Notes: generated by a model not told the origin, from the letters alone. A stretch of 64,000 nt of DNA from Salinicoccus hispanicus (GCF_009831115.1 NZ_WUUK01000002.1:186001-250000), one strand, 5' to 3'. Counted from the stretch's first letter, positions 16,181 through 26,992 are shown. Numbers and translations are program-made.

Positions 16181-17674
16181 CTATTCCACCTCCGTTATAT
16201 ATTCTGAATAAGAGGATGGGTCATAAAAAGATTGTGCAGCCATTTCAAACAACGGATACAGTACATCGGCAGCCAGGCCGAAAGCAATTGATACGATTAC
16301 CATGGCAATGGAGGCAAATAGGATCTTATCGCTCTTGACGGGTCTTAGAGTCGTGAAATCCATATCTTCGCCCCAGAATGCTTTGATGAAAAGACTTACG
16401 ACAGAGTAGAGCACAACCAGGCTGGAAGCCAGGACGATGATACCAGCGACGTATTGGCCGTTTTCAAATGTAGACTGTACAATGAAAAGTTTTCCGTAGA
16501 AACCTGATAGAGGTGGAACTCCTGCAAGTGCCAATGCAGCCAGGAAGAACATCCACCCGACGACAGGATGTTCTTTTATCAAGCCGCCGAGCCGATCTGC
16601 ATTCGTCTGTCCTGTACGATAGATCAGAAAACCGACGAGCATGAAGAGTGCAGCTTTTATGATCATGTCATGGATCAGATAGTACATGGCACCAAGCATG
16701 CCGGATTCATCCATCATCGCAATGCCCACCAGAATGATGCCGACGGCGATGATGATGTTGTAGATGATGACTTTTTTCATATCAGAGAAGCTGAGTGCCC
16801 CAATACATCCCATGACGATGGTGATGAGTGCCAAAAACAGCAGCATCTGATGCGTAAAAGCTGTATTGTCCATGAAGAACAGGCTGTATGTCCGTGCAAT
16901 GGCATATACCCCGACTTTGGTGAGCAAAGCACCAAAGAGGATGAGGACTGGCATTGGCGGAGCGTAATACGAGCCTGGAAGCCAGAAGTAGAGGGGGAAC
17001 ACCCCTGCCTTTGTTGCAAAGACGAACAAGAAGACGACAGCAACCAGACTCATGATGCTGAAACTGCCATCAAAACCGGCGAGTTTATTGCTGATGTCAG
17101 CCATGTTCAATGATCCAGTCACCGAATACAGATAGGCCAGTCCGAGTACGAAAAAGTTGGAAGATATGATGTTCACAACGATGTACTTGAAACCTTCCTG
17201 AAGCTGTATTTTTGTACCGCCCAAAGTAATCAGTACATAGGAGGCAAGCAGGAATACTTCGAAGAATACAAACATATTGAATATGTCACCGGTCGAGAAT
17301 GCACCATTGATTCCGGTGATCATGAACATGATCATCACGTAGTAGTAATAGTTTTCCCTTTCGATACCGATCGTCTGGAAAGAGTAGATGATGGTAAAGA
17401 ATGTGATGATGGCGGTCGTTGTAACGAGGAGTGCTGCGGCCATATCAATGACCAGGCTGATACCGAAAGGCGCAGCCCAGTTCCCAAGGAATGTCACCAT
17501 TGTGCCGTTCTGATAGACCTCGATGATCAGCCATAGTGCTGAAAATATAAGAAGCAACCCACTGATTGCCGCGATGACTCTATGCGCGATCGGCCGTTTT
17601 CCTACAAACAGCATGATGATGCCAGAGAAAAAAGGAATCATGATCGGCAAAAGAGGTAGTATGTTAGTCGTCAT
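16181..17674 (-). CDS. mnhD: Na+/H+ antiporter subunit D
   Basis: A 497-residue ND2/ND4-like ion-translocating subunit with about fourteen helices. It shows a conserved [22 protein letters not shown] motif near residue 222, with the lysine and the Trp-Leu-Pro region used in proton paths of complex I relatives. AAGGAG precedes the ATG. It overlaps mnhC by 11 bases. Confidence 0.96.
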   Translation of the reverse strand: MTTNILPLLPIMIPFFSGIIMLFVGKRPIAHRVIAAISGLLLIFSALWLIIEVYQNGTMVTFLGNWAAPFGISLVIDMAAALLVTTTAIITFFTIIYSFQTIGIERENYYYYVMIMFMITGINGAFSTGDIFNMFVFFEVFLLASYVLITLGGTKIQLQEGFKYIVVNIISSNFFVLGLAYLYSVTGSLNMADISNKLAGFDGSFSIMSLVAVVFLFVFATKAGVFPLYFWLPGSYYAPPMPVLILFGALLTKVGVYAIARTYSLFFMDNTAFTHQMLLFLALITIVMGCIGALSFSDMKKVIIYNIIIAVGIILVGIAMMDESGMLGAMYYLIHDMIIKAALFMLVGFLIYRTGQTNADRLGGLIKEHPVVGWMFFLAALALAGVPPLSGFYGKLFIVQSTFENGQYVAGIIVLASSLVVLYSVVSLFIKAFWGEDMDFTTLRPVKSDKILFASIAMVIVSIAFGLAADVLYPLFEMAAQSFYDPSSYSEYITEVE

Positions 17675-18005
17675 GTGGAACTCCTTTCATTTCTTCAACA
17701 TTGTCTGTACCGAGTTCCCGGTAGCTTCTGAGTGCCAGTACCAGTGTATAGGCGGTCAGGGCGAACGCGATGACGATTGCTGTAAGAATCAATGCCTGAG
17801 GGAGTGGATCGGCATAGTTTGATACATCATCATCAAGGACAGGTATATTACCACGTTTTAGTTGACCCATCGTCAAAAACATAAGATGGACGCCGTGGCT
17901 CATTACCGCAGTTCCGATGATGATTCTGATGACACTTTTGGATAGCATCAGATATACAGCAGAACCGATCAGGATGCCGGCTAATACAATTGTAATAATC
18001 TCCAT
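17664..18005 (-). CDS. mnhC: Na+/H+ antiporter subunit C
   Basis: A 113-residue NuoK-like subunit with three helices and the block [21 protein letters not shown], conserved in MrpC. Stop of mnhB and start of mnhC share one base (TGATG), so translation is coupled. Confidence 0.95.
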   Translation of the reverse strand: MEIITIVLAGILIGSAVYLMLSKSVIRIIIGTAVMSHGVHLMFLTMGQLKRGNIPVLDDDVSNYADPLPQALILTAIVIAFALTAYTLVLALRSYRELGTDNVEEMKGVPHDD

Positions 18006-18472
18006 CAGTTTTCAGCCTCCCCAACAAGTACAATGATGAAAAGTGATGTTGCAGCAACAGTCAAGAATACGCCGATATCAAATAGGACGGCTGAGTGAAG
18101 TGCAATTTCACCGAAAACAGGCACTTCAATATAGGTGTGCTGATGTGTAAAGAATGGTGTTCCGAAGAGGAATGAAAGAGTCGGAATGCCTGCTGCGAAA
18201 AGCAGTCCGACAGTAAGGACCATTCTGAAATCGATTGGCAGCATTTTTTGCAATGTCTTCTTATCATATGCAATCAGAAGGAGAATCAGAGCAGAAGCAG
18301 CAAGCAATCCGCCAACGAAGCCTCCTCCTGGTGTATAGTGACCTGCAAAGAACAGGTTGAATGAGAACATTATGACAATAAAAAAGACCACTTTGGAAAC
18401 GAATTGCAGAAATACATCATTCATCTGCTTTTGACCCTTTTCGGTCTCAGTCTTTTTTAGCGTGTGTTTCAT
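18005..18472 (-). CDS. mnhB: Na+/H+ antiporter subunit B
   Basis: A 155-residue subunit with four helices and the family motif [16 protein letters not shown] near residue 40. Three in-frame starts exist: ATG 18481, ATG 18472 and ATG 18424. AGAAAGGA, 8 bases before 18472, is the best ribosome site and I use it; 18424 would give the more usual family N-terminus. The chosen start overlaps mnhA by 26 bases. Confidence 0.9.
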   Translation of the reverse strand: MKHTLKKTETEKGQKQMNDVFLQFVSKVVFFIVIMFSFNLFFAGHYTPGGGFVGGLLAASALILLLIAYDKKTLQKMLPIDFRMVLTVGLLFAAGIPTLSFLFGTPFFTHQHTYIEVPVFGEIALHSAVLFDIGVFLTVAATSLFIIVLVGEAEN

Positions 18473-20855
18473 CCTGCTCATCCTTTCTGTTCAGTCTTAA
18501 TTTCATCAGACCGTATATTCCAACACCTGCGATACCGAAGACGAGTGTTTCGAATAATGTATCAAAACCACGGAAGTCGACAAGTATGACGTTGACCATG
18601 TTACCGCCGGCAGCAAGTTCGTATACATTATCAATGTGGAACTGGCTGATCGAATCGAAAAGGCGATTCGAGTAGGCAGAAAGTCCCAGAAGGATTGCCA
18701 TGACACCAACACCGACCGCAATCAGGAAGTTCGTCATCTTGAAGCGGACCCGTTCTTCATGACGGCTTCGTTTCGGCAAGTGGTAGAAGCACACCAGGAA
18801 TAGAGCGGTTGTCACTGTCTCAATGGCAAGTTGTGTCAGCGCAAGGTCTGCAGATCTGAAGAACACGAAGAATAGAGACATGGCAAAACCGATTGCACCA
18901 AGCATAATAATTGAAACAAGACGGGATTTCGTAGCAAGTATTACAGCCAGTGATACAAGTATGATGATGGCAACAATGATTTCCTGTATTCCTACTGGCG
19001 CAAGATTGCTGAAATCAAGCTGAATACCTGTATTCAGGAATGTCAATGCACCCATGATGATGAAAAACAGGAAGATATAGGCCAGATAAGACCGTAGGAA
19101 ACCAGACATATAGCTGTCCGTCACCTTATGTGAACCAAGACGGCTGTAGATCAGGCCCTGGTCATACAGGTGGTTCAGAGTAAAGCGTTCCTTATGGTAG
19201 TCATAGATGAATGTCCACTTGTCCTTGAAGTAGAAGAGCAGAGCACCGATGATGACAACGGCGACGGTTGCCCATAATGCAGGATTATTGAAACCATGCC
19301 ACATGTACAGATGGGTGCCGAGTGGTGTATCGGACGCCATGATGCTCATTGCAGCCGGATCGATGATCGTTCCTGAAAGAATGTTCGGGAAGAAGCCGAA
19401 GAGCAGAACCAGAACTGACAGGAAGATCGGTGAAATCAGCATGAGCGCTGGGGCTTCATGTGGTTCTTTAGGTGTATCATAAGTGCGTTTTCCAAAGAAT
19501 ACGCCGTAGATCAACAGTATCGAATAGACGAATGTAAAGATGCTGCCGACGATTGCAAGAAGCGGGAAGATGAAGCTGACACTTGCCAGAGAACCGAAAT
19601 CCGCTTCCCTGACATCAATCATGGCTTCAAGGAAAAGCTCCTTGGACAGGAATCCGTTGAACGGTGGCAGTCCTGCCATGGACAGCGCGGTAATGACTGT
19701 CAGTGTGAATGATATGGGCATGACTGTCAGCAGTCCGCCCAGCTTCCTCAGGCTTCTTGTTCCCGCTTCATGATCCACAATGCCTGTCAGCATGAACAGC
19801 GCCCCTTTGAACGTTGCATGGTTGATCAGGTGGAACACCGCTGCAACAACAGCGACTGAGAAATGCGCTTCATTTGCCCCGGTCAGAACACTGAGTGCAC
19901 CAAGACCAAGCAGCGACATGATCAGTCCGAGCTGGGAAACGGTGGAGAATGCAAGGACCGCTTTCAGGTCATCCTTGCTGATGGCATTGAAGGAAGCCCA
20001 GGTCATTGTAATCAGACCGCCGAGCAGAATGATCCATACCCACGTTTCCGAGAAAGCGAACAGTGGTGTCAGGCGTGCGACGAGATAGATGCCTGCCTTG
20101 ACCATCGTGGCCGAGTGCAGGTACGCACTGACGGGTGTCGGTGCTTCCATCGCGTCCGGCAGCCAGACGTAGAACGGGAATTGTGCTGACTTTGTAAATG
20201 CACCAAGCAGGATGAGTACAATCGCAAATGGTGTCAGCGGGCTCTCCTGGATCAGGGCGACTGATTCCAGCATGCCTCTGATGCTTGCCGTACCGGTGAT
20301 GTTCTGCAGAAGCAGGAAACCACCGAGCATCATGAATCCACCGAACATGGTGATGAGCATGGATTTCTGGGCACCGTAGAGCGACCGTTCACGTGTGTGC
20401 CAGAATGCGATGAGCAGGAAACTGGAGATTGAAGTAAGTTCCCAGAAAAGATAAAGCATGATGACATTATCATTGAGTACGACACCGAGCATGGCAGTCA
20501 TGAAAATGAGGAGGTAGACATAGAAATTGCCAAGATGCTCTTCTCTCGACAGGTAGCCGATCGAGTAGAGTACAACAAGTGCACCAATTCCTGAAATCAG
20601 TATCGCAAATAGAAGTCCAAGACCGTCTATGTAGACATCAAAGTTCATACCGATTCTCGGCATGAAGTGCATTGTTTCATATACCACCTCGTTATTGCTT
20701 ACACGAGGAATGAATGTCATCAAGTATATGACTATGATCAGGGGTACCGGCAGTACGAACCAGCCCAGATGCAGACGTCGATAATACTTGTAGATGATGC
20801 GTACCACTACGGCAGCAAGTACCGGCAGTATGATCGCCAGATGTATTAGCGTCAA
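18447..20855 (-). CDS. mnhA: Na+/H+ antiporter subunit A
   Basis: An 802-residue first and largest subunit of the Mnh antiporter, which drives Na+ efflux with the proton motive force. The N-terminal part is an ND5-like channel with conserved KSAQFPFYVWLPDAMEAPTPVSAYLHSATMVKAG (about residues 219-252) and NHATFKGALFMLTG near 338. The C-terminal 150 residues are the MrpB-like extension. The start is TTG, with AAAGGAGG 7 bases upstream. A minus-strand TATAAT (20895-20890) with a weak -35 may be its promoter. Seven subunits A-G follow in standard order, overlapping or abutting. Confidence 0.96.
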   Translation of the reverse strand: MTLIHLAIILPVLAAVVVRIIYKYYRRLHLGWFVLPVPLIIVIYLMTFIPRVSNNEVVYETMHFMPRIGMNFDVYIDGLGLLFAILISGIGALVVLYSIGYLSREEHLGNFYVYLLIFMTAMLGVVLNDNVIMLYLFWELTSISSFLLIAFWHTRERSLYGAQKSMLITMFGGFMMLGGFLLLQNITGTASIRGMLESVALIQESPLTPFAIVLILLGAFTKSAQFPFYVWLPDAMEAPTPVSAYLHSATMVKAGIYLVARLTPLFAFSETWVWIILLGGLITMTWASFNAISKDDLKAVLAFSTVSQLGLIMSLLGLGALSVLTGANEAHFSVAVVAAVFHLINHATFKGALFMLTGIVDHEAGTRSLRKLGGLLTVMPISFTLTVITALSMAGLPPFNGFLSKELFLEAMIDVREADFGSLASVSFIFPLLAIVGSIFTFVYSILLIYGVFFGKRTYDTPKEPHEAPALMLISPIFLSVLVLLFGFFPNILSGTIIDPAAMSIMASDTPLGTHLYMWHGFNNPALWATVAVVIIGALLFYFKDKWTFIYDYHKERFTLNHLYDQGLIYSRLGSHKVTDSYMSGFLRSYLAYIFLFFIIMGALTFLNTGIQLDFSNLAPVGIQEIIVAIIILVSLAVILATKSRLVSIIMLGAIGFAMSLFFVFFRSADLALTQLAIETVTTALFLVCFYHLPKRSRHEERVRFKMTNFLIAVGVGVMAILLGLSAYSNRLFDSISQFHIDNVYELAAGGNMVNVILVDFRGFDTLFETLVFGIAGVGIYGLMKLRLNRKDEQDETHAKKD

Positions 20856-21045
20856 AATATATCCTCCTTTTTAAACATCATATAGAATGATTATACAGTA
20901 CTGCAGAGGTTAAATAAATGTATTAGGGTTTGAAAAAAGTAAAAATGGCTGTATAGTATAAATAGGAAAAAAGCAGTTGTCTGTCATAGAATTTTCATAT
21001 TTTAAGCACAGAATCTGCAATAAATGAAACCCAGGAGGCACTAAT

Positions 21046-21636
21046 ATGACTTATCCCCAGCTCTCATCCGAAGTTGGCAGCAATGAAGTACAGGCTGTCA
21101 TCCAGACAAATCACGGTGACGTGAAAGTAAAGCTTTTCAAGGACATCGCACCAAAGACGGTCGAGAATTTTACAACGCACGCTAAAAATGGCTATTATGA
21201 TGGTCAGATCTTCCACCGTGTCATCAAGGATTTCATGATCCAGGGTGGTGACCCGACTGGTACCGGCATGGGCGGAGAAAGTATATACGGCGGCAGCTTC
21301 GAGGATGAGTTTTCAACAGAAGCTTTCAATCTCTACGGCGCCTTGTCCATGGCGAATGCGGGACCGGGCACCAATGGCAGCCAGTTCTTCATCGTCCAGG
21401 CAAAAGTAGTGCCGGCGCAGATGCTCAGCCAGCTGGAAGGTGCAGGCTATCCGGCTGAAATCATCGAAGCATACGAAAAGCATGGAGGTACACCATGGCT
21501 TGACCAGCGTCATACAGTATTCGGTCAGGTGATTGATGGTATGGATGTTGTCGAGAAGATTGCCGATGTCAAAAAAGGACCACAGGATCGCCCGATGCAG
21601 GATGTCGTCATCGAGGCAATCAGCATAGCTGAATAG
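21046..21636 (+). CDS. Cyclophilin-type peptidyl-prolyl cis-trans isomerase
   Basis: A 196-residue cytoplasmic cyclophilin with no signal peptide. It contains the core [22 protein letters not shown] near residue 65 and the [15 protein letters not shown] active-site segment near 104, with the catalytic arginine in the first block. It speeds prolyl isomerisation during folding. Position between mnhA and yugI matches staphylococci. AGGAGG precedes the ATG. Confidence 0.95.
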   Translation: MTYPQLSSEVGSNEVQAVIQTNHGDVKVKLFKDIAPKTVENFTTHAKNGYYDGQIFHRVIKDFMIQGGDPTGTGMGGESIYGGSFEDEFSTEAFNLYGALSMANAGPGTNGSQFFIVQAKVVPAQMLSQLEGAGYPAEIIEAYEKHGGTPWLDQRHTVFGQVIDGMDVVEKIADVKKGPQDRPMQDVVIEAISIAE

Positions 21637-21643
21637 AAAGATG

Positions 21644-21667
21644 GAGGGCTCCCGGAGCCCTCTTTTT
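21644..21667 (+). terminator. Terminator of the cyclophilin gene
   Basis: GAGGGCTC pairs with GAGCCCTC across a 3-base loop, followed by five T. Confidence 0.85.
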
Positions 21668-21704
21668 CATTTCAAATGATCACAAAATGGTCATTAATCA
21701 CCAA

Positions 21705-21732
21705 TTTACTCGGAATGGGTTTTTGATATACT
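21705..21732 (+). promoter_or_regulatory. Putative promoter of the 68-residue membrane protein gene
   Basis: TTTACT (21705-21710) is followed after 16 bases by TATACT (21727-21732), 28 bases before the start codon. Confidence 0.45.
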
Positions 21733-21759
21733 GTAGGCAGTAAAGGTGAGTGATCGACT

Positions 21760-21966
21760 ATGATGGAGTTTTTATATTTTCCTGATGATAAAACCGAATA
21801 TATACCAGCCCTGCTTGTTGTCGGGCTTGCAATCCTGCTCGCCTACATCGCCTATCGCATCGTCAAGCGCCACTCCGAGCGGCAGGAAGAGAAGATGAGG
21901 GATTTCGAACAGCAGGTAATGGAAAGAATGGAACAGGAAGACAGGGATAGATCAAGGAGATCGTAG
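21760..21966 (+). CDS. Small single-pass membrane protein of unknown function
   Basis: A 68-residue protein with one hydrophobic helix (about residues 16-34) followed by a highly charged, helical, probably cytoplasmic tail rich in Glu, Arg and Gln. The tail has a heptad-like pattern that could form a short coiled coil. I recognise no family. The reading frame is supported by AAAGGTGAG 8-10 bases before the ATG, a plausible promoter and a terminator after it. The layout recalls small scaffold or division-associated membrane proteins, but no function can be assigned. Confidence 0.65.
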   Translation: MMEFLYFPDDKTEYIPALLVVGLAILLAYIAYRIVKRHSERQEEKMRDFEQQVMERMEQEDRDRSRRS

Positions 21967-21999
21967 TGAACGCTGCAGAACAGCCTGTATCACCAGAAG

Positions 22000-22037
22000 C
22001 GCAGGGAGCCACGGGGTAGGCAATCCTTGCGTTTTTT
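22000..22037 (+). terminator. Terminator after the small membrane protein gene
   Basis: CGCAGGGAGCC pairs imperfectly with GGCAATCCTTGCG, and six T follow. Confidence 0.65.
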
Positions 22038-22128
22038 GTATACGTCCGGCCGATGATTAGATAATCACTTCCTATTATGATAAAATAATGGATGCGTATG
22101 ACTACTGAAAGTTAGTGGGGTAATCCAT

Positions 22129-22503
22129 GTGACAAAAAAATATCGGAAAGGCCAGTTTGTAAAGGTCAAAGTAACCGGTATCCAGCCGTATGGTGCTTTT
22201 GTCAAAACCCCTGATAATCAAGAAGGGCTCATTCATATTTCAGAAGTGATGAACGATTATGTCCACGATGTCAATCAGTTTTTATCCAAAGGCCAGATCG
22301 TCAAGGCGAAAGTGCTGAGTGTGGACAAGAATGGCAAACTGAACCTTACCCTGAAAGATAACGAATATTTCAGGAATGAGGAGAGAAAACGGGACAGGCG
22401 TTCAGTCTTGGATCAGATCAAGGATACGGAAGAATATGGCTTCGAGTCTCTTAGACAAAAGATGCCGCAGTGGATAGAAATGGCGAAACGACGTATGAAG
22501 TAG
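22129..22503 (+). CDS. yugI: S1-domain RNA-binding protein, general stress protein 13 family
   Basis: A 124-residue protein with one N-terminal S1 (OB-fold) domain, from KGQFVKVKVTGIQPYGAFV to GKLNLTLKD (about residues 7-82), then a basic C-terminal tail. YugI-type proteins associate with ribosomes. The start is GTG with GTGGGG upstream; an overlapping ATG two bases earlier is out of frame. Confidence 0.88.
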   Translation: MTKKYRKGQFVKVKVTGIQPYGAFVKTPDNQEGLIHISEVMNDYVHDVNQFLSKGQIVKAKVLSVDKNGKLNLTLKDNEYFRNEERKRDRRSVLDQIKDTEEYGFESLRQKMPQWIEMAKRRMK

Positions 22504-22549
22504 AATGTCTGGCCGAGTACATGCAAAGAAGTGCACCGTTTGTAAGAAG

Positions 22550-22589
22550 GAAAGCCTGCAGATCATTGATCTGCAGGCTTTCTGTTTAT
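22550..22589 (+). terminator. yugI terminator
   Basis: GAAAGCCTGCAGATC pairs perfectly with GATCTGCAGGCTTTC around ATT. The T-run is broken (TGTTTATT). Confidence 0.8.
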
Positions 22590-22608
22590 TCTGGAAATTG
22601 TATATCCT

Positions 22609-22654
22609 TTTCATTAATGAAAGCGCAACCAACCATGCGGATGGTATCCATCCG
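22609..22654. repeat. Two palindromes upstream of rocA
   Basis: TTTCATTAATGAAA (22609-22622) is a perfect 14-bp palindrome. CGGATGG-TAT-CCATCCG (22638-22654) is a perfect 7-bp hairpin. They lie in the 298-base gap between yugI and rocA, upstream of a possible rocA promoter, CTGACA (22746-22751)-17-TATAGA (22769-22774). No gene is seen in this gap. Confidence 0.5.
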
Positions 22655-22801
22655 ACCATATGAGCATAGATATCCATCGTGCTGAATACCTTTGCAGAGC
22701 ACACTGAAGCGCTCACATCACCTTTATCAAAAAGCTTGAAAAAGTCTGACAAAACGTTCATTATTATGTATAGAGTTCAATATTTAAAGGAGGTTATCTC
22801 A

Positions 22802-24343
22802 ATGATACCGTACAAACATGAGCCATTCACGGATTTTTCGAAAGAGGAAAACCGTCAGAAACTTGAAGAAGGTCTGAATACAGTAAAGGGGTATCTCGGT
22901 CAGGATTATCCATTGATCATCGGTGGAGAGCGCATCATGACAGATGACAAGAAAGAATCCTACAACCCTGCACATAAAGATGAGACGATCGGTCAGCTGT
23001 CCCAGGCAAGCCAGGAACATGCCCAGCAGGCGATGGACGTGGCGCTTGAAACGTTTGAGACATGGAGAAAGTCTTCTTTCGAATTCCGTTCCGATGTACT
23101 GTTCAAAGCAGCAGCCATCATCCGCAAACGGAAATTCGAATTTACGGCGCTTCTTGTAAAAGAAGGCGGCAAGCCATGGAAAGAGGCGGACGCAGATACA
23201 GCGGAAGCCATCGACTTCCTCGAGTACTATGGACGTAACCATCTTAAATTGAAGAATGGCGACCATGTTGAATCCCGTCCAGGTGAATACAACCAGTTCC
23301 ACTATATTCCACTGGGTGTCGGTCTTGTCATCTCTCCATGGAATTTCGCTTTTGCCATCATGGCGGGTACTACGGCAGCAGCTGCGGTAACAGGCAATAC
23401 AGTACTGCTGAAGCCATCCTCCCGTACATCAGTCATTGCCTACAAATTTGTTGAAGTACTGGAAGAGGCAGGGCTGCCGAAAGGCGTCGTGAACTTCATC
23501 CCTGGTTCTTCAAGAGACATCGGCGACTACCTTGTCGAACACAAGGATACGCGCTTCGTTTCATTTACAGGATCCCGTGATGTCGGTACAAGCATCTTTG
23601 AAAAGGCTGCTGTCGTCCAGGAAGGTCAGACACACCTGAAGCGTGTCATCGCAGAAATGGGCGGCAAGGATACGATTGTTGTCGATTCCGATGCCGATCT
23701 TGAGCTTGCAGCTGAAGCCATCGTCGCTTCAGCATTCGGTTTCAGCGGACAGAAATGTTCGGCATGTTCCCGTGTCATTGCACTCGATGACATCCATGAT
23801 GAACTGCTTGAAAAGGTAGTGGAGAAGACGAAGAAACTTCAAGTCGGCAATCCGGAATCGGACATCGACGTCGGTCCGGTCATCGATGATTCTTCACTTG
23901 AAAAAATTCAGAAGTATATTGAAATCGGTAAAGAAGAAGGTAAACTCGAGGTAGGCGGAGAGACAGAGAATGAAACAGGCCACTTCGTCCATCCGACAGT
24001 ATTCTCAGGTCTGAAGCATGACGATCGGATCATGCAGGAGGAAATCTTCGGTCCGGTGGTCGGCTTTGCCAAAGCGAAGGACTTCGATCAGGCCATCGAC
24101 TATGCCAATTCCACCGACTACGGTCTGACAGGTGCGGTCATCACGAAAAATCGTGAGCATATCGAACAGGCGCGCCGCGATTTCCATGTCGGCAACCTAT
24201 ACTTCAACCGTGGCTGTACAGCGGCAATCGTCGGCTACCAGCCGTTCGGCGGATTCAAGATGTCCGGTACGGATTCCAAAGCAGGCGGCCCGGATTACCT
24301 GACACTCCACATGCAGGGCAAGACGAGTTCAGAACAGTTCTAA
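22802..24343 (+). CDS. rocA: L-glutamate gamma-semialdehyde (1-pyrroline-5-carboxylate) dehydrogenase
   Basis: A 513-residue aldehyde dehydrogenase that oxidises glutamate semialdehyde to glutamate using NAD. It has the cofactor-site block [14 protein letters not shown] near residue 175, FTGSRDVG near 252, the catalytic glutamate region VIAEMGGKD near 288, and the catalytic cysteine in [11 protein letters not shown] near 323. The open frame extends upstream to 22679, but AAAGGAGG places the start at 22802. It is followed by rocD and gudB, which together turn ornithine into 2-oxoglutarate. Confidence 0.95.
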   Translation: MIPYKHEPFTDFSKEENRQKLEEGLNTVKGYLGQDYPLIIGGERIMTDDKKESYNPAHKDETIGQLSQASQEHAQQAMDVALETFETWRKSSFEFRSDVLFKAAAIIRKRKFEFTALLVKEGGKPWKEADADTAEAIDFLEYYGRNHLKLKNGDHVESRPGEYNQFHYIPLGVGLVISPWNFAFAIMAGTTAAAAVTGNTVLLKPSSRTSVIAYKFVEVLEEAGLPKGVVNFIPGSSRDIGDYLVEHKDTRFVSFTGSRDVGTSIFEKAAVVQEGQTHLKRVIAEMGGKDTIVVDSDADLELAAEAIVASAFGFSGQKCSACSRVIALDDIHDELLEKVVEKTKKLQVGNPESDIDVGPVIDDSSLEKIQKYIEIGKEEGKLEVGGETENETGHFVHPTVFSGLKHDDRIMQEEIFGPVVGFAKAKDFDQAIDYANSTDYGLTGAVITKNREHIEQARRDFHVGNLYFNRGCTAAIVGYQPFGGFKMSGTDSKAGGPDYLTLHMQGKTSSEQF

Positions 24344-24373
24344 AATGCATTTCAATCAAAAATTACAATCAGA

Positions 24374-24400
24374 ACAGCGGGCACATACCCGCTGTTTTTT
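24374..24400 (+). terminator. Terminator between rocA and rocD
   Basis: ACAGCGGG pairs with CCCGCTGT around CACATA, followed by six T. No separate rocD promoter is obvious after it, so it probably reduces rather than blocks read-through. Confidence 0.8.
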
Positions 24401-24415
24401 GGAAAGGATGAGACA

Positions 24416-25609
24416 ATGACGAAATCACAGGAAATCATCAATCAGACAGAACAGTATGGGGCACCAAACTACAAGCCACTCCCGGTTGTCATCTCGGAAG
24501 CAGAGGGCGCATGGGTAAAGGATCCGGAGGGCAACAGATATCTTGATATGCTCAGTGCATATTCTGCAGTCAACCAGGGGCACAGGCACCCGAAAATCAT
24601 CCAGGCATTGAAAGATCAGGCAGACAAGCTTACTCTGACATCCAGAGCATTCCACTCCGACAGACTTGGTCCATGGTATGAAAAAGTATGCAAGCTTGCA
24701 GGCAAGGAAATGGTATTGCCGATGAACACCGGAGCTGAAGCGGTTGAAACGGCAATCAAAGCAGCACGCCGCTGGTCCTATGATGTCAAAGGTGTAGAAG
24801 ATAACAAGGCGGAAATCATCGCCATGAATCAGAACTTCCACGGACGCACACTGGCTGCTGTCTCCTTGTCATCAGAAGCGGAGTACCGTCGAGGTTATGG
24901 TCCACTGCTTGATGGTATAAAGCTTGTTGATTTTGGTGATATTGAACAGATCAAGAATGCAGTGACTGAAAATACTGCAGCGATCCTGCTGGAACCGATC
25001 CAGGGTGAAGCTGGCATCAACATTCCACCAGAAGGCTTTTTGAAAGCAGTGAGAGAGCTATGCGACGAACACAACATTCTATTTATCGCTGACGAAATCC
25101 AGTCGGGGCTCGGCCGCTCCGGTAAGATGTTTGCAACAGACTGGGATGATGTCAAGCCAGATATGTACATACTCGGTAAAGCGCTAGGCGGCGGTGTCTT
25201 CCCGATTTCATGCATCGTAGCTGACAAAGAAGTGCTTGAAGTCTTCAATCCGGGATCCCATGGCTCCACATTCGGCGGAAACCCACTGGCATGTGCAGTT
25301 TCCGAAGCTGCACTGGACGTACTGATAGATGAAGATCTTGTGGAACGTTCACGTGAACTCGGTGAGTATTTCAAAAATGAACTTGAGAAGATCGACACAC
25401 CGCTGATCAAGGAAGTCAGAGGGCGCGGCCTGTTCATCGGGGTCGATCTGACAGAATCTGCACGCCCGTATTGCGAGGAGCTGAAAAGTTTGGGTATCCT
25501 GTGCAAAGAGACACATGATACGGTCATCCGCTTTGCGCCTCCGCTCGTCATTTCCCAGGAGGATCTGGACTGGGCCATTGAAAAAGTGAAGCAGGTCCTC
25601 ACCAAATAA
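24416..25609 (+). CDS. rocD: Ornithine aminotransferase
   Basis: A 397-residue class-III PLP aminotransferase that transfers the delta-amino group of ornithine to 2-oxoglutarate, giving glutamate semialdehyde, the substrate of RocA. PLP contacts include [17 protein letters not shown] near 104, the aspartate in [12 protein letters not shown] near 226, and the Schiff-base lysine K255 in [25 protein letters not shown] precedes the ATG. Confidence 0.95.
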   Translation: MTKSQEIINQTEQYGAPNYKPLPVVISEAEGAWVKDPEGNRYLDMLSAYSAVNQGHRHPKIIQALKDQADKLTLTSRAFHSDRLGPWYEKVCKLAGKEMVLPMNTGAEAVETAIKAARRWSYDVKGVEDNKAEIIAMNQNFHGRTLAAVSLSSEAEYRRGYGPLLDGIKLVDFGDIEQIKNAVTENTAAILLEPIQGEAGINIPPEGFLKAVRELCDEHNILFIADEIQSGLGRSGKMFATDWDDVKPDMYILGKALGGGVFPISCIVADKEVLEVFNPGSHGSTFGGNPLACAVSEAALDVLIDEDLVERSRELGEYFKNELEKIDTPLIKEVRGRGLFIGVDLTESARPYCEELKSLGILCKETHDTVIRFAPPLVISQEDLDWAIEKVKQVLTK

Positions 25610-25679
25610 CCCCTTTCAAACAGTATTTAATGTGTTACAATAGCAGTGAAAACAGTTCCATAAAAGAGGCGGATATAAA

Positions 25680-26924
25680 ATGTCAGATAAATCTAATCTT
25701 ATCACTTCCACACAGGCCATCATCCATGAAGCTCTGGACAAACTCGGCTTTGATGAGGGAATGTATGAACTGATCAAAGAACCGCTGCGTCTTCTTAAAG
25801 TGCGTATTCCAGTACGTATGGACGACGGTTCCGTGAAAGTCTTCACCGGCTACCGTGCTCAGCATAATGATGCTGTTGGACCGACCAAGGGAGGCGTGCG
25901 ATTCCATCCCGATGTCAATGAGGAAGAAGTTGTCGCACTATCGATGTGGATGACTTTGAAATCGGGTATCGTGAACCTGCCGTATGGCGGAGGTAAAGGC
26001 GGCATCGTATGTGATCCGCGGGAGATGAGCATTGCCGAAGTTGAAAGGCTCAGCCGCGGGTATGTACGTGCCATTTCTCAGATTGTCGGCCCGACCAAGG
26101 ATATACCGGCACCTGACGTCTTTACCAACTCCCAGATCATGGCATGGATGATGGACGAATACAGCATGATCGATGAGTTCAATTCTCCTGGGTTCATCAC
26201 CGGAAAACCGCTTGTTCTCGGCGGCTCCCAAGGACGGGACCGTGCAACAGCAATGGGTGTCATCATCTGTCTGCAGCAGGCGCTTGAAAAGCGTGGCATG
26301 AAGATGGAGGATATCCGGGTCGTCATCCAGGGCTTCGGCAATGCCGGCAGCTTCCTGGCGAAGATCCTCTCCGACAAAGGTGCCAATATCGTCGGCATTT
26401 CCGATGCCAACGGTGCACTCCATGACCCGAATGGTCTCGATATCGATTACCTTCTCGACCGTCGTGACAGCTTCGGCATGGTGACGAACCTGTTCGATGA
26501 TGTACTGAAGAATGAAGAGCTTTTCAGCCTCGACTGTGATGTACTGATTCCGGCAGCCATCGCCAATCAGATCACTGAGGATAATGCGCATGATGTCAAA
26601 GCTGATATCATTTGTGAAGCAGCCAATGGCCCGACGACAAAAGAAGCGACCCGTATCCTTACCGATAACGGGAAACTCATCGTGCCGGATGTTCTGGCAT
26701 CTGCAGGCGGCGTGACCGTCTCCTATTTCGAATGGGTGCAGAACAATCAGGGCTATTATTGGGATGAGGATGAAGTGAACGAGAAGCTCGAAATCAAGCT
26801 GAAGAAAGCGTTCAATGACATCTATGATCTTCACGAAAAACGCCATATTGATATGCGTCTTGCAGCCTACATCATCGGTATCAAACGTACAGCGGAAGCT
26901 GCACGCTACAGAGGCTGGGCATAG
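25680..26924 (+). CDS. gudB: NAD-specific glutamate dehydrogenase (catabolic)
   Basis: A 414-residue hexameric-type glutamate dehydrogenase that deaminates glutamate to 2-oxoglutarate and ammonium. It has the substrate block GGVRFHPDVNEEEVVALSMWMTLKSGIVNLPYGGGKGGI (about residues 63-101) with catalytic lysine, PAPDVFT near 143, and the Rossmann motif VVIQGFGNAGSF near 218. It completes the rocA-rocD route. GAGGCGG precedes the ATG; rocD ends 70 bases upstream. Confidence 0.95.
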   Translation: MSDKSNLITSTQAIIHEALDKLGFDEGMYELIKEPLRLLKVRIPVRMDDGSVKVFTGYRAQHNDAVGPTKGGVRFHPDVNEEEVVALSMWMTLKSGIVNLPYGGGKGGIVCDPREMSIAEVERLSRGYVRAISQIVGPTKDIPAPDVFTNSQIMAWMMDEYSMIDEFNSPGFITGKPLVLGGSQGRDRATAMGVIICLQQALEKRGMKMEDIRVVIQGFGNAGSFLAKILSDKGANIVGISDANGALHDPNGLDIDYLLDRRDSFGMVTNLFDDVLKNEELFSLDCDVLIPAAIANQITEDNAHDVKADIICEAANGPTTKEATRILTDNGKLIVPDVLASAGGVTVSYFEWVQNNQGYYWDEDEVNEKLEIKLKKAFNDIYDLHEKRHIDMRLAAYIIGIKRTAEAARYRGWA

Positions 26925-26945
26925 ATTTTCCTAATATACTAAAAG

Positions 26946-26983
26946 AGCGGTTCATCCATTTTCTAAATGGATGAACCGCTTTT
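26946..26983. terminator. Bidirectional terminator between gudB and the RND exporter gene
   Basis: AGCGGTTCATCCATTT pairs perfectly with AAATGGATGAACCGCT around a 3-base loop. T-runs follow on both strands. Confidence 0.9.
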
Positions 26984-26992
26984 GTGTATTCC

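Noticed and set aside
22504-22801. Sigma-54 promoter for rocA, as for roc genes in Bacillus.
   Set aside because: No GG-N10-GC pair of the right form is present, and staphylococci are not known to carry sigL.
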